A stretch of DNA of 64,000 nucleotides, taken from NCBI RefSeq assembly GCF_000819445.1, contig NZ_CP005286.1:62001-126000 (forward strand), read 5' to 3'. Of this stretch, positions 34,556-42,913 are shown piece after piece. Position 1 is the stretch's first letter, and each line of letters begins with the position of its first letter. The notes below the pieces were generated by a model. The model saw nothing but the letters and a program-made list of their open reading frames with translations. It searched no databases and had not been told where the DNA came from. The stretch is from Corynebacterium humireducens NBRC 106098 = DSM 45392. Lineage in GTDB: Bacteria; Actinomycetota; Actinomycetes; Mycobacteriales; Mycobacteriaceae. Both the position numbers and the translations under genes were made by a program.

Positions 34556-35554
34556 ATGAACCAGGTCGGGGGGCCGGTGATCAGCACCACGCGTGCCACC
34601 GGGGCAGAGCGTCAGAGAATCATCCGGGGTTGGCGGAATGACGAGTACGTCCGCCTTGCGCCCGGACACTACATCGAGAGCGGACAGGCCGAGGACCTGA
34701 CGCGGGAGGAGAGGATCAAGGCCCGCATCGTCGCATACGCCTGTACCGCCCCGAGGTCTGCGGTGGTGGGGATCTCAGCGGCCCACCTGTGGGGGTTCCC
34801 CGTCGCGGACTCCCACCGGGCACTGGAGCAGCAGGGGGTCGAGCTGGCGTCGTTCGTCGCCCGGACCCGGCGCTCCGGGGTGGTGCGGCACCGGAGGCTG
34901 GGGAGGAGGTCGCACGCGGGTTCCCTGCACTCGCATGAGACGGATTTCGGCACGGTGCTGGTCACGGATGCACTGACCACGGCACTCGATCTGTCGCGGT
35001 GGTCCACGCTCGATGATTCGGTGCGGGCGCTCGACTACGGCCTGGCGCACGAGCTGTTCACACGCGAGGAGGTGGAGCAGCGGGTGGGGACACTGGGCGC
35101 GGTGAAGGGGATCGCGCACGTGCAGCTGGCTTTCCTGCTGGCCTCCTCAGGATCGGAGAGTCCACGGGAGACCGACGTCAAACTCCTGTTGTGGAGGATG
35201 GGGACGCCGGTGCCGTGGCAGCAGGCCGAGATCAGGTCGCGACGCGGGGTGTGGCTGGGGCGTGTCGACTTCTTCTATCCGGATCTGGGCCTGATCATCG
35301 AGTATGACGGCGCGGGCAAGTACCTCGTCGATCCCGGTGACCCGCACTCCACGAAGGCCCGGGAGTACGACCAGAACGAGCAGTACCGGATCAACGGTCT
35401 GGTCCCCGTCCACATCAATGACGCGACCCTGCGGAACGGGATCGCCGAGGAGCTCATCCGCGATTACGTCGCGAGCCTCTCGGTCCTGGCGACCCCCTAT
35501 CCGGACCACTGCTGGTCTGCCGAGCACCTGGCGTGGACGGCACCGGAGGGGTGA
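34556..35554 (+). CDS. AbiEi-like plus Vsr/DUF559-like nuclease-domain protein
   Basis: A 332-residue protein. The N-terminal two thirds resemble the AbiEi-type antitoxin/transcription-factor proteins ([32 protein letters not shown]). The C-terminal 110 residues look like a PD-(D/E)xK nuclease of the Vsr/DUF559 type ([20 protein letters not shown], then [15 protein letters not shown]). Such proteins are widespread and mostly uncharacterised in actinobacteria. It is flanked on both sides by direct copies of the same palindromic element. ATG 34556 is the listed start; no strong ribosome site decides it. A related gene is at 45651-46667. Confidence 0.6.
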   Translation: MNQVGGPVISTTRATGAERQRIIRGWRNDEYVRLAPGHYIESGQAEDLTREERIKARIVAYACTAPRSAVVGISAAHLWGFPVADSHRALEQQGVELASFVARTRRSGVVRHRRLGRRSHAGSLHSHETDFGTVLVTDALTTALDLSRWSTLDDSVRALDYGLAHELFTREEVEQRVGTLGAVKGIAHVQLAFLLASSGSESPRETDVKLLLWRMGTPVPWQQAEIRSRRGVWLGRVDFFYPDLGLIIEYDGAGKYLVDPGDPHSTKAREYDQNEQYRINGLVPVHINDATLRNGIAEELIRDYVASLSVLATPYPDHCWSAEHLAWTAPEG

Positions 35555-35640
35555 TGTGCGGAAGTACCCGTTTGTCCGCGTGAGGAGAATCTGACCTGGG
35601 GAAACTCTCCACGCACGGGGACGGAAGGGTACTTCCGTAC
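35555..35640. repeat. Dispersed palindromic element, copy 3
   Basis: The most complete copy: TGTGCGGAAGTACCCG at the left, GGGTACTTCCGTAC at the right, an inner stem GTCCGCGTG/CACGCACGGGGAC, and the core CTGACCTGGGGAAACTC. It fills the gap between the convergent nuclease-like gene and the ROK regulator. Confidence 0.75.
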
Positions 35641-35643
35641 GCG

Positions 35644-36711
35644 CTACACCCCGCGCGTCGCACCGTAGAGCGCCAGCGGCTCGCGCAGCGTCTGATCCAG
35701 GGCGACGGCGCGGGCGATGGCGCGGACGACCTCCCGGTGGGTCGGGATGAGGCGCAGCTGGAGCTCCGGGATCCGGGCCCGCACGGCCGCGGCGAAGAGT
35801 TTCGGGGCGGCGGGGTCGTCGAGGAAGGCGGAACCGGCGACGACGACGGTGGCGGGGGAGTGCTGCTGCGCCAGGTCGGCGGTGAGTTCCCCGAGGCGGC
35901 GGGCACGCTCGTCGAGGACGGGGCGGGCGGCGGGGTCGGCGGCCGCCGCGGAGACGGAGGGCCAGCGGCCGTCGAGGACGCCGGCAGTGGTCAGCCCGCG
36001 CGCGGAGTCGGGCAGGTCGATCTGGTGGACGCCCTGCTCATCGGCGACGGCCGCGCCGATCGAGTCGTCGGCGAACAGGGCCATCGTGTCGCTCGTGTCG
36101 GTGCCGGTGGGCAGTTCCGCGGACTGGATCTCGGAGCCGAGGATCGCGGGCACCGCCGCGGAGACGACGACGGGCACGGAGAACTGGTAGCGCAGGCGGC
36201 CGGCGAAGTCGACGCCGTGCCAGCCGAGGTTGGGGGCGTCGACGACGCCGTCGTCGGTGACCCGGCCGGAGGTGGTCACGCCCACCGACGCCAGCGGGCG
36301 GTCCAGGCCCGCGGTGAGGCGGTTGAGGCCGGCCATGACGTGCTCGATGAAGTCGGACTCGGTGAGTTCGGCGACGGGGGTGGGCACGTCGGCGTCGCGG
36401 ATGGTGCGTCCGCGGGTGTCGAAGAGCCCGATGTAGGTCGTCGAGGTGCCGACCGCGATGCCCGCGTGCAGCGCCGGGTGGTTGGTCAGCTCGAGCGGGA
36501 TCGTCGGGCGTCCGCGCCCCTGGGAGCGGGTGAGGTCGGTGCGCTCGTGGACGAGTCCCGCACCGATCAGTGCGCTGATGGCGCGGGTGATGGTGGGCTG
36601 GGACAGGCCGGTGGCCTCCACGAGCTCGCTGCGCGTGACGATCTGGTGCAGTCGCACCAGGTGGAGGCATTTCGCCGCCGGGGTGCGCGGACGTGAGAAG
36701 ACGGTGGCCAT
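35644..36711 (-). CDS. ROK-family transcriptional regulator
   Basis: A 355-residue ROK repressor. The N-terminal winged HTH is in SELVEATGLSQPTITRAISALIGAG; the sugar-kinase-like ROK domain follows (GRGRPTIPLEL, LHAGIAVGTSTTYIGLFD). The kinase ATP/zinc motifs are poorly conserved, which suggests a regulator, not a kinase. A palindrome immediately upstream (36727-36751) may be its own operator. The effector is unknown. It follows an MFS gene on the same strand. Confidence 0.85.
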   Translation of the reverse strand: MATVFSRPRTPAAKCLHLVRLHQIVTRSELVEATGLSQPTITRAISALIGAGLVHERTDLTRSQGRGRPTIPLELTNHPALHAGIAVGTSTTYIGLFDTRGRTIRDADVPTPVAELTESDFIEHVMAGLNRLTAGLDRPLASVGVTTSGRVTDDGVVDAPNLGWHGVDFAGRLRYQFSVPVVVSAAVPAILGSEIQSAELPTGTDTSDTMALFADDSIGAAVADEQGVHQIDLPDSARGLTTAGVLDGRWPSVSAAAADPAARPVLDERARRLGELTADLAQQHSPATVVVAGSAFLDDPAAPKLFAAAVRARIPELQLRLIPTHREVVRAIARAVALDQTLREPLALYGATRGV

Positions 36712-36726
36712 GACGGCATACTACAT

Positions 36727-36751
36727 AAATTCAGACAACTTTGTCTAATTT
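36727..36751. promoter_or_regulatory. Operator-like palindrome before the ROK gene
   Basis: Arms AAATTCAGACAA and TTGTCTAATTT are complementary apart from one extra base, and are unusually AT-rich for this chromosome. It lies 16 bp before the ROK start, consistent with autoregulation. Confidence 0.65.
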
Positions 36752-36766
36752 CACGGACTGATCGGT

Positions 36767-38056
36767 CTAGGGTTCCTGCTTCGCGATGTCCCGCGGCCCC
36801 GGCTTCAGGTAGTTCGTGAACCCCGGCACCAGCACCGCGCACGCCAGCGTGCCGACGATGACAAGGGCGCCGCCGAGCAGCGTCGTCAGGCCCACGCCGA
36901 GCGGCGCGGCCGCCCAGCCGTGCAGGACGTCCGCCATGCGCGGGCCACCGACGACCACGATGATGTAGACGCCCTGGATGCGGCCCTGCACGTGCTCCGC
37001 CGCCGACTGCTGGAGGATCGCGGTGCGCAGCGCCGCCGAGAACATGTCGGCCGCCCCGCCCAGGACGAGCATGAGGATGACCATCCACGCCCACAGCGTC
37101 ACCGCGCCGGGGCTGAGCATCACCGCACCGCCGGCGACGACCACGGCGGCACCCCACGCGATGATGCACACGATGACCGCCAGGCCCTGACGCACCACCC
37201 GCGACACCCAGCCGGAGAGCAGCCCGCCGAGCACCGCGCCCGCCGCCATCGAGGAGTAGAGGAGCGCCAGCATGATGCCGCCGTCGCCGGGTTCGCCGAA
37301 GCTCACCGCCGCGATCTCCGGGTAGAGGGCGCGCGGCATGCCGAAGGTCATGGCGATGATGTCGAGCAGCATCGCCACCATGAGCACCGGCTGGGTGCGC
37401 AGGTAGGCCAGGCCGTCGACGATCGAGCGGAAGCCCGCCCGCTGCACGTCTCCCTTCGGCGGCAGGGCGGGCAGCGCCAGCACCGCGCCGAGCGTCGGGA
37501 TGAGCAGTGCGGCGTCGAGGGCGTAGAGCCACGAGTAGCCGATGAAGGGGATGAGGGCACCGGCCACGAGCGGTCCGACGATCGCGCCGAACTGCATGAG
37601 CATCATGTTGAGGCTGGAGCCGGCCGCCAGGAGCTCCAGCGGCAGGATCGACCGGAACACGGCCGTGCGGGTCGGCTGGTTGACCGCGAAGAAGGCCTGC
37701 TGCAGGGAGAACACGGCCAGCAGCCACCACGCGTTGGTGTTGCCCGCCACGGTCAGGCCCCAGAAGGTCAACGCAGTGACGATCATGCCGACCGTCGAGC
37801 CGACGAGCACCTTCCGCTTGTCGAAGCTGTCCGCGATCGACCCGCCGTACAGGCCGAAGATGACCAGCGGCACGAGGCCGAAGAGTCCGGTGAGTCCGAC
37901 GTAGGCGGAGGAGCCGGTGATCGAGTAGATCTGCGCCGGCACGGCCACGACGGTCAGCTGGGCGCCGATCATGGTGGCGATGTTGGCGATCCACAGGCGT
38001 CGGTAGGCGGGGACCTGGAGCGGGCGGGTGTCCGCCAGGATGGCGCGGAGACTCAC
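36767..38056 (-). CDS. MFS transporter, EntS-like (MFS_3)
   Basis: A 429-residue major facilitator with twelve predicted helices. The loop 2-3 motif GLYGGSIADSFDKRKVL and FFAVNQPTRTAVFRSILP match the EntS/MFS_3 exporter group, which includes siderophore and drug exporters. It is divergent from an iron-box-controlled Fe(III) transporter, so siderophore or iron-linked export is possible but unproven. GTG 38056 overlaps the stop of a 21-codon upstream ORF (GTGA). Confidence 0.8.
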   Translation of the reverse strand: MSLRAILADTRPLQVPAYRRLWIANIATMIGAQLTVVAVPAQIYSITGSSAYVGLTGLFGLVPLVIFGLYGGSIADSFDKRKVLVGSTVGMIVTALTFWGLTVAGNTNAWWLLAVFSLQQAFFAVNQPTRTAVFRSILPLELLAAGSSLNMMLMQFGAIVGPLVAGALIPFIGYSWLYALDAALLIPTLGAVLALPALPPKGDVQRAGFRSIVDGLAYLRTQPVLMVAMLLDIIAMTFGMPRALYPEIAAVSFGEPGDGGIMLALLYSSMAAGAVLGGLLSGWVSRVVRQGLAVIVCIIAWGAAVVVAGGAVMLSPGAVTLWAWMVILMLVLGGAADMFSAALRTAILQQSAAEHVQGRIQGVYIIVVVGGPRMADVLHGWAAAPLGVGLTTLLGGALVIVGTLACAVLVPGFTNYLKPGPRDIAKQEP

Positions 38057-38118
38057 GGGGCCACCGTTCCCGGCGCTGCCGAGGAGGGGGCGGGGGTGGT
38101 CGATAAGGGGGCGTTCAT
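38053..38118 (-). CDS. Putative 21-residue leader peptide coupled to the MFS gene
   Basis: ATG 38118 starts 7 nt after a -10-like TAGTAT (38131-38126, minus strand). It encodes MNAPLSTTPAPSSAAPGTVA plus a final Pro, rich in Pro, Ala, Ser and Thr. Its TGA overlaps the MFS GTG start, a typical reinitiation arrangement for a leaderless mRNA. It could equally be a chance short frame. Confidence 0.4.
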   Translation of the reverse strand: MNAPLSTTPAPSSAAPGTVAP

Positions 38119-38200
38119 GGAGGTGATACTACGATTCGGTACCCGGGCGGGGGTGAAGGGGTGAGAAAGTCGGGAATACCCCTGGTGTGACCGGGGGTCG

Positions 38201-38219
38201 CTAGGTTAGCCTTACCTTC
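38201..38219 (+). promoter_or_regulatory. DtxR-type iron box upstream of fbpA
   Basis: CTAGGTTAGCCTTACCTTC matches TTAGGTTAGCCTAACCTAA at 15 of 19 positions, including the whole left half apart from the first base. It lies 58 bp before fbpA, in the divergent region with the MFS gene. Iron repression of the transporter operon is the expected role. Confidence 0.8.
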
Positions 38220-38276
38220 GTTGTTCTCCCGGGGCAACGCATGATCGACAACATCACGACGTATTGAGGGGTACAC

Positions 38277-39341
38277 ATGCGCTTCACCAAGCGTTTCGCC
38301 GCAGCGGTGGTCGCCGTCTGCGGCGCCGCCGCCGGACTCGTCGCCTGCGGCAACGGTGACAGCACCGACAGCGCCGGCACCACCGGTAACACCGCCGCAG
38401 GTGACGAGGGTTCGCTCGTCATCTACTCGGGCCGCTCCGAGGACCTGGTCGCACCGCTGATCGCCGACTTCACCGAGGAGACCGGCATCGACGTGGAGGT
38501 CCGCTACGGCTCCACCGCCGAGCAGGCCCAGCTGCTGCTCACCGAGGGCGACGCCTCCCCGGCGCACGTCTTCCTCTCCCAGGAGGCCGGCGCACTCGGC
38601 CTCCTCGAGGACCAGGGCATGCTCACCGAGCTGCCGGCCGAGACCATCGCCAGCGTGGCGGAGGGCTTCTCCTCCGAGGAGAACCAGTGGGTCGGCGTCA
38701 CCGGTCGTGCCCGCGCCGTCGCCTACGACTCGGAGACCGTCACCGAGGAGGAGGCCCCCGCCACCATCGCCGACATGGTCGACCCGAAGTGGAAGGGCCA
38801 GATCGGCGTCGCCCCGGGCAACGCCTCCTTCCTGGCCTTCGTCACCGCCATGCGCGTGACCGAGGGCGAGGACGCCACCCGCGAGTGGCTCGAGGCGCTC
38901 GCCGCCAACGAGCCGAAGACCTACAAGAAGAACGGTGACATCCTGGAGGCCGTCGACAAGGGCGAGATCCGGGTCGGCCTCATCAACCACTACTACTGGT
39001 ACGCCGCGGCCGCGGAGCAGGGCACCGACATGCGTGCCCAGCTGAAGTTCGGCGAGGCCGGCGACCTGGCCGGTCTGGTCAACGCCACCGGCGTGGGCAT
39101 CCTCACCAAGGGGGCGGGCCGCGCCGATGCGCAGGCCTTCGTCGACTACCTCCTCTCTGAGGCGGGCCAGACCTACTTCGCGCAGAAGACTTTCGAGTAC
39201 CCGCTGGTCACCGGCGTGGCAGGCCCCGAGGGCGTGCCGCCGCTGGAGTCCCTCTCCGCGCCGGACGTCGATCTGGCGAAGCTGGGCACCGTCGAGGAGA
39301 GCGCCGCACTCGTCGACGAGGCCGGTCTCACCGTCGATTAG
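38277..39341 (+). CDS. fbpA: Fe(III) ABC transporter substrate-binding lipoprotein
   Basis: A 354-residue periplasmic-type binding protein of the FbpA/FutA group. The lipoprotein signal ends in GLVAC with the lipid-carrying Cys at residue 24. The mature start LVIYSGRSEDLVAPLIADF and the iron-site tyrosines around NHYYWYAAA are typical. It captures free Fe(III) outside the membrane. The permease gene begins on the next base after its stop. Confidence 0.9.
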   Translation: MRFTKRFAAAVVAVCGAAAGLVACGNGDSTDSAGTTGNTAAGDEGSLVIYSGRSEDLVAPLIADFTEETGIDVEVRYGSTAEQAQLLLTEGDASPAHVFLSQEAGALGLLEDQGMLTELPAETIASVAEGFSSEENQWVGVTGRARAVAYDSETVTEEEAPATIADMVDPKWKGQIGVAPGNASFLAFVTAMRVTEGEDATREWLEALAANEPKTYKKNGDILEAVDKGEIRVGLINHYYWYAAAAEQGTDMRAQLKFGEAGDLAGLVNATGVGILTKGAGRADAQAFVDYLLSEAGQTYFAQKTFEYPLVTGVAGPEGVPPLESLSAPDVDLAKLGTVEESAALVDEAGLTVD

Positions 39342-40946
39342 ATGTCGGCCCCCGCTGTTCCATCCGCACCCTCCGGTCGTCGCGCATCCGCGCGTCGGCC
39401 GTTCGGTCGTTCCCGGGGTTCCCGCGGGATGGGCGGCACGCGTCGTCCGCACCCGCTGCTCCTCGTCCTCGCCTTCTTCACCGTCGCGGTGGTGGCCACC
39501 CCTCTGGTCTTCCTGCTCGGTGAGGCGCTGGCCGCCCCCGTCGAACGCATCACCGGCGCGCTGCTGCGCCCGCGCACGTGGCAGCTGATGACGAACACGA
39601 TGCTGCTCACCCTCGGCGCCACCGGCGGGGCACTGCTCATCGGCGTGCCGACGGCCTTCCTGCTCGTGCGCACCAACCTCGTGGCCCGCCGCTGGTGGTG
39701 GGTGGCGGCCGCCCTGCCGCTGGCGATCCCCTCCTACGTCGCCGGCCTCGCGTGGGTGAGCGCCACCCCGCTGCGCGGTTACGTCGGTTCCGTGCTGGTG
39801 CTGGTGCTCGTGTCCACCCCGTACGTCACCCTCCCGGTGGCCGCCGCGCTGCGCCGCGCGGACACCTCCATCGAGGACGTCGCCCGCACCCTCGGCCTGG
39901 GTCCGGTTCGGGCGTTCCTCACCATGACGCTGCCGCAGATCGCCCCGGCCGCCGGGGCGGGTGCGCTGCTGGTGGCGCTGTACACGATCTCCGAGTTCGG
40001 CGTCGTCGCGATCATGCGCTACCCGGCGCTCACCCCGGCGGTGCAGACCGCCTTCTCCGGCACCTTCAACCGCGAGCTGGCGATGGTGCTCTCCCTCATG
40101 CTCGTGTTCCTCGCGCTGCTGGTGGTCGTCGCGGAGCGTGCTTTACGACGCCCCGTCACCGCCCTCCGCGTCCGCGGCGACGCCCCGCCGTCGGTCAAGC
40201 TCTCCCGCACCGGGCACATCCTGGCCTCCACGGCGCTGGGCACCGTGTTCCTGGCGGCCGTCGGCATGCCGATCGCCGTGCTGGTGCAGCGGCTGATCAT
40301 CAGCGTCGCCGGCCGGGAGGTCGAGGTCGCACGCCTGTTGGCCGCGGCCCGGACGACGGTGCTGCTCGGTTTCGCGGGGGCGGTCGTGGCGACGCTGCTG
40401 GCCCTGCCGGTGGGCATCCTCGCCGCCCGGCAGCGCACCCGCCTGGTCGGCGGCCTGGAGACCGCCACCTTCCTCGGCCACGGACTGCCCGGCATCGTGC
40501 TCGGCCTGTCGATGGTCTACCTCGCCCTCAAGGTGGCGCCTGCGCTGTACCAGACGATGACGCTGCTGGTCATCGCCTACGGCATCCTCTACGTGCCCAA
40601 GGCCGTCGGCTCGGTCCGCACGTCGGTGGCGCAGGTGCCCGAACGTCTCGAGGACGCCGCCCGCACCCTGGGCCGCACCCCGGTGCAGACGTGGTCCGAG
40701 GTCACCGGCCGCGTTGCATGGCCGGGCATCGCCGCCGGTGCGATGCTGGTCGCGCTCACCGTGATGAAGGAACTCCCGGCCACATTGATGATGCGCCCGA
40801 CGGGTGTCGATACCCTGGCCACGAGGCTGTGGCAGCTGACCGACATCGCCGCCTACGGTGGTGCCGCGCCCTACGGCCTCATGCTCATCGCCGTGGCCGC
40901 GATCCCGGCCCTGGTGCTGGCCCGTCAACCCGGAGGCTCCTCATGA
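39342..40946 (+). CDS. fbpB: Fe(III) ABC transporter permease, two-domain
   Basis: A 534-residue fused permease with two sets of helices. EAA-type loops are visible in IEDVARTLGLGPVRAF and LEDAARTLGRTPVQTW. This is the FbpB-type architecture in which one polypeptide forms the whole channel. A 35-residue basic Arg-rich N-terminus precedes the first helix. The stop overlaps the ATPase start (ATGA). Confidence 0.9.
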   Translation: MSAPAVPSAPSGRRASARRPFGRSRGSRGMGGTRRPHPLLLVLAFFTVAVVATPLVFLLGEALAAPVERITGALLRPRTWQLMTNTMLLTLGATGGALLIGVPTAFLLVRTNLVARRWWWVAAALPLAIPSYVAGLAWVSATPLRGYVGSVLVLVLVSTPYVTLPVAAALRRADTSIEDVARTLGLGPVRAFLTMTLPQIAPAAGAGALLVALYTISEFGVVAIMRYPALTPAVQTAFSGTFNRELAMVLSLMLVFLALLVVVAERALRRPVTALRVRGDAPPSVKLSRTGHILASTALGTVFLAAVGMPIAVLVQRLIISVAGREVEVARLLAAARTTVLLGFAGAVVATLLALPVGILAARQRTRLVGGLETATFLGHGLPGIVLGLSMVYLALKVAPALYQTMTLLVIAYGILYVPKAVGSVRTSVAQVPERLEDAARTLGRTPVQTWSEVTGRVAWPGIAAGAMLVALTVMKELPATLMMRPTGVDTLATRLWQLTDIAAYGGAAPYGLMLIAVAAIPALVLARQPGGSS

Positions 40947-42028
40947 CGAACCACCCCCACCCGCCGGCCCTGTCCGTCCGTGGTCTGCAGGCCGCGTTCC
41001 CGGGTCCGGGGCGCACCGAGACGACGGTGCTCCACGGCCTCGATCTCGACGTGCCCGAGGGTGAGCTCCTCGCCGTCCTCGGTCCCAGCGGCTGCGGCAA
41101 GACGACGCTGCTGCGCGTGCTGGCGGGCCTGCTGCCGGCGACGGCCGGGCAGGTGGATCTGGCGGGTCGCCGCGTCGTCGACGGCCCGGTGAGCGTCGCC
41201 CCCGAGCGGCGCGGCGTGGGGCTGGTGCCGCAGGAGGCGTCCCTGTTCCCGCATCTCGACGTCGCCGCCAACGTCGCCTTCGGCCTCTCCCGCCCCCGCC
41301 TGTGGAAGCGCCGTGGGCCCGTGCCGCCGCGGGTGATGGAGCTGCTCGAGATGGTCGGCATCCCGGAGCTCGCGCACCGCATGCCCTCCGAGCTGTCCGG
41401 TGGCCAGGCGCAGCGCGTCGCACTGGCCCGGGCACTGGCCCCCGAGCCCGCCCTCGTGCTTCTCGACGAACCCTTCTCCGCCCTCGACGCCGCCCTCCGC
41501 GTGCGCCTGCGTACCGACGTCCGCGAGGTGCTGGCAGCCAGCGGCGCCACCGGTCTGCTGGTCACCCACGACCAGGACGAGGCCCTCTCCGTCGCCGACC
41601 GCGTCGCCCTGCTTTCCGCGGGGCAGTTGGTCCAGGTGGGCACCCCCTCCGAGGTCTACTCCCGCCCGGCGACGGCGTGGGTGGCGGAGTTCGTCGGCAC
41701 GTGTTCAGTGCTGCGCGGCACCCTCGAGGGCGACACCGTGACCTGCGCCCTCGGCACGGTCGAGGCGACCTGCGCGGAGGGTGTCGGGTCGATCGGCAAG
41801 GTGGTCATCCGCCCCGAGCAGCTGCGTCTGTCCGCCAGGCCGGGCATCGGCGTGGGCGCCACGGTCGGCGCGGTCGAGTACGCCGGCCACTCCACCCTGT
41901 ACCGGATCCGTCTGCACGGCGCGGGGGAGAAGCTGGCGGTCCGCGAGCAGGGGCCGGCGCGTTTCGCCGTCGGCGACGAGGTCACGGTGACCCCCACGGC
42001 GGCGCTCCACGTCGTGCCCACGCCCTGA
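40943..42028 (+). CDS. fbpC: Fe(III) ABC transporter ATP-binding protein
   Basis: A 361-residue ABC ATPase: Walker A GPSGCGKTT, Q-loop VPQEASLFPH, signature LSGGQAQR, Walker B LVLLDEPFSALD and H-loop VTHDQDEAL. The C-terminal 110 residues form the TOBE-like regulatory domain typical of FbpC/PotA. It powers the FbpAB iron importer. Its stop codon lies inside the long terminator stem that follows. Confidence 0.92.
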   Translation: MTNHPHPPALSVRGLQAAFPGPGRTETTVLHGLDLDVPEGELLAVLGPSGCGKTTLLRVLAGLLPATAGQVDLAGRRVVDGPVSVAPERRGVGLVPQEASLFPHLDVAANVAFGLSRPRLWKRRGPVPPRVMELLEMVGIPELAHRMPSELSGGQAQRVALARALAPEPALVLLDEPFSALDAALRVRLRTDVREVLAASGATGLLVTHDQDEALSVADRVALLSAGQLVQVGTPSEVYSRPATAWVAEFVGTCSVLRGTLEGDTVTCALGTVEATCAEGVGSIGKVVIRPEQLRLSARPGIGVGATVGAVEYAGHSTLYRIRLHGAGEKLAVREQGPARFAVGDEVTVTPTAALHVVPTP

Positions 42029-42105
42029 GGCAACCAAAACATGCCGCGAAGCCCCCTTTCCCTGAGGCGGGGAGGGCTTTCGCGGCATGTTTTGGTTGCC
42101 TCAGG
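42024..42105. terminator. Bidirectional terminator between fbpC and sir2
   Basis: About 31 paired bases with a single bulged A: left arm CCTGAGGCAACCAAAACATG continuing to 42054, right arm 42074-42105. The arm contains the fbpC TGA. T/A-rich segments inside the stem (CAAAAC, GTTTTG) provide tails in both directions. It is far longer than a minimal terminator. Confidence 0.85.
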
Positions 42106-42111
42106 CAGGTC

Positions 42112-42879
42112 CTAGGCGTCCAGCGTCAGGCCCATCACCAGCTGCGTCAGGCCCTGCGCTGCGGTGGTGCGCCAGGAGACGTCCGCGATGCGGCTGAGTT
42201 CGGTCTCCTCCGGTGAGATCTCCAGGATCTTCGCCCCGAAATGCTTCGCGACGAGCGGCAGCCCCGCCGCCGGGTGCACCACCCCGGACGTGCCCACCAC
42301 GACCACCAGGTCGGCCGCCGCCATGCGGGCCTCGGCACGACCCCACTCGTCCTGGGGCAGCTGTTCGCCGAACCACACCACGCCGGGGCGCACCAGGTTG
42401 CCGCACAGCGGGCACTCCGGCGGGGCCATCCGCGCGACCGGCTCGTCGGGGAACTCCACCTCGCCCTTCCAGGGGCGGGAGCAGATGGTGCAGCGGTAGT
42501 CGAAGAGCGAGCCGTGCAGGTGCACGACATCGTCCATGCCGCCGCGTTCGTGCAGGTTGTCGATGTTCTGGGTGGTGACGCCGACGTGGACGTCGGCAAG
42601 CAGGGACCAGTCGGCGATCGCCCGGTGACCCGGGTTGGGCTCCGCGCGGCGGCACACGGTGCCCCGCCACAGGTACCACGCCCACATCGGTTCGGGGTCG
42701 CGTGCCCACGAGTCGACGGAGGCGAAGGCGACCGGATCGACCTTGGTCCACAGGCCCGTCTGGGCGTCGCGGAACGTGTCGAGTCCGGATTCGGCGGACA
42801 TGCCCGCACCGGTGAAGACCTCCACGCGGGAGGCCTCGCGGGCCAGGGCGAGAGCGGAAGCAAACTGGTCGGTAGCCAT
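42112..42879 (-). CDS. Sir2-family NAD-dependent protein deacylase, CobB-like
   Basis: A 255-residue sirtuin. NAD motif VFTGAGMSAESGLDTFRD, TQNIDNLHERGG, catalytic His in VVHLHGSLF, and zinc cysteines in CTIC and CPLC. It is the second sirtuin in the window and differs from the first in lacking the PDYRGP stretch. ATG 42879 gives the compact family length; the frame upstream is inside the divergent gene region. Substrate (acetyl or succinyl lysine) is unknown. Confidence 0.9.
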   Translation of the reverse strand: MATDQFASALALAREASRVEVFTGAGMSAESGLDTFRDAQTGLWTKVDPVAFASVDSWARDPEPMWAWYLWRGTVCRRAEPNPGHRAIADWSLLADVHVGVTTQNIDNLHERGGMDDVVHLHGSLFDYRCTICSRPWKGEVEFPDEPVARMAPPECPLCGNLVRPGVVWFGEQLPQDEWGRAEARMAAADLVVVVGTSGVVHPAAGLPLVAKHFGAKILEISPEETELSRIADVSWRTTAAQGLTQLVMGLTLDA

Positions 42880-42913
42880 GCACCCCACGGTACCGGCGAT
42901 AGAATCAACGGTC

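Noticed and set aside
34417..35640. Nuclease gene as an autonomous transposable element
   Set aside because: The flanking repeats are internally palindromic direct copies, a third copy has no such gene, and no target duplication was found, so mobility is not shown.
36920..38164. 414-codon plus-strand frame opposite the MFS gene
   Set aside because: Shadow of the MFS coding strand; His/Arg/Asp-rich and without motifs, while the MFS frame has clear helices.
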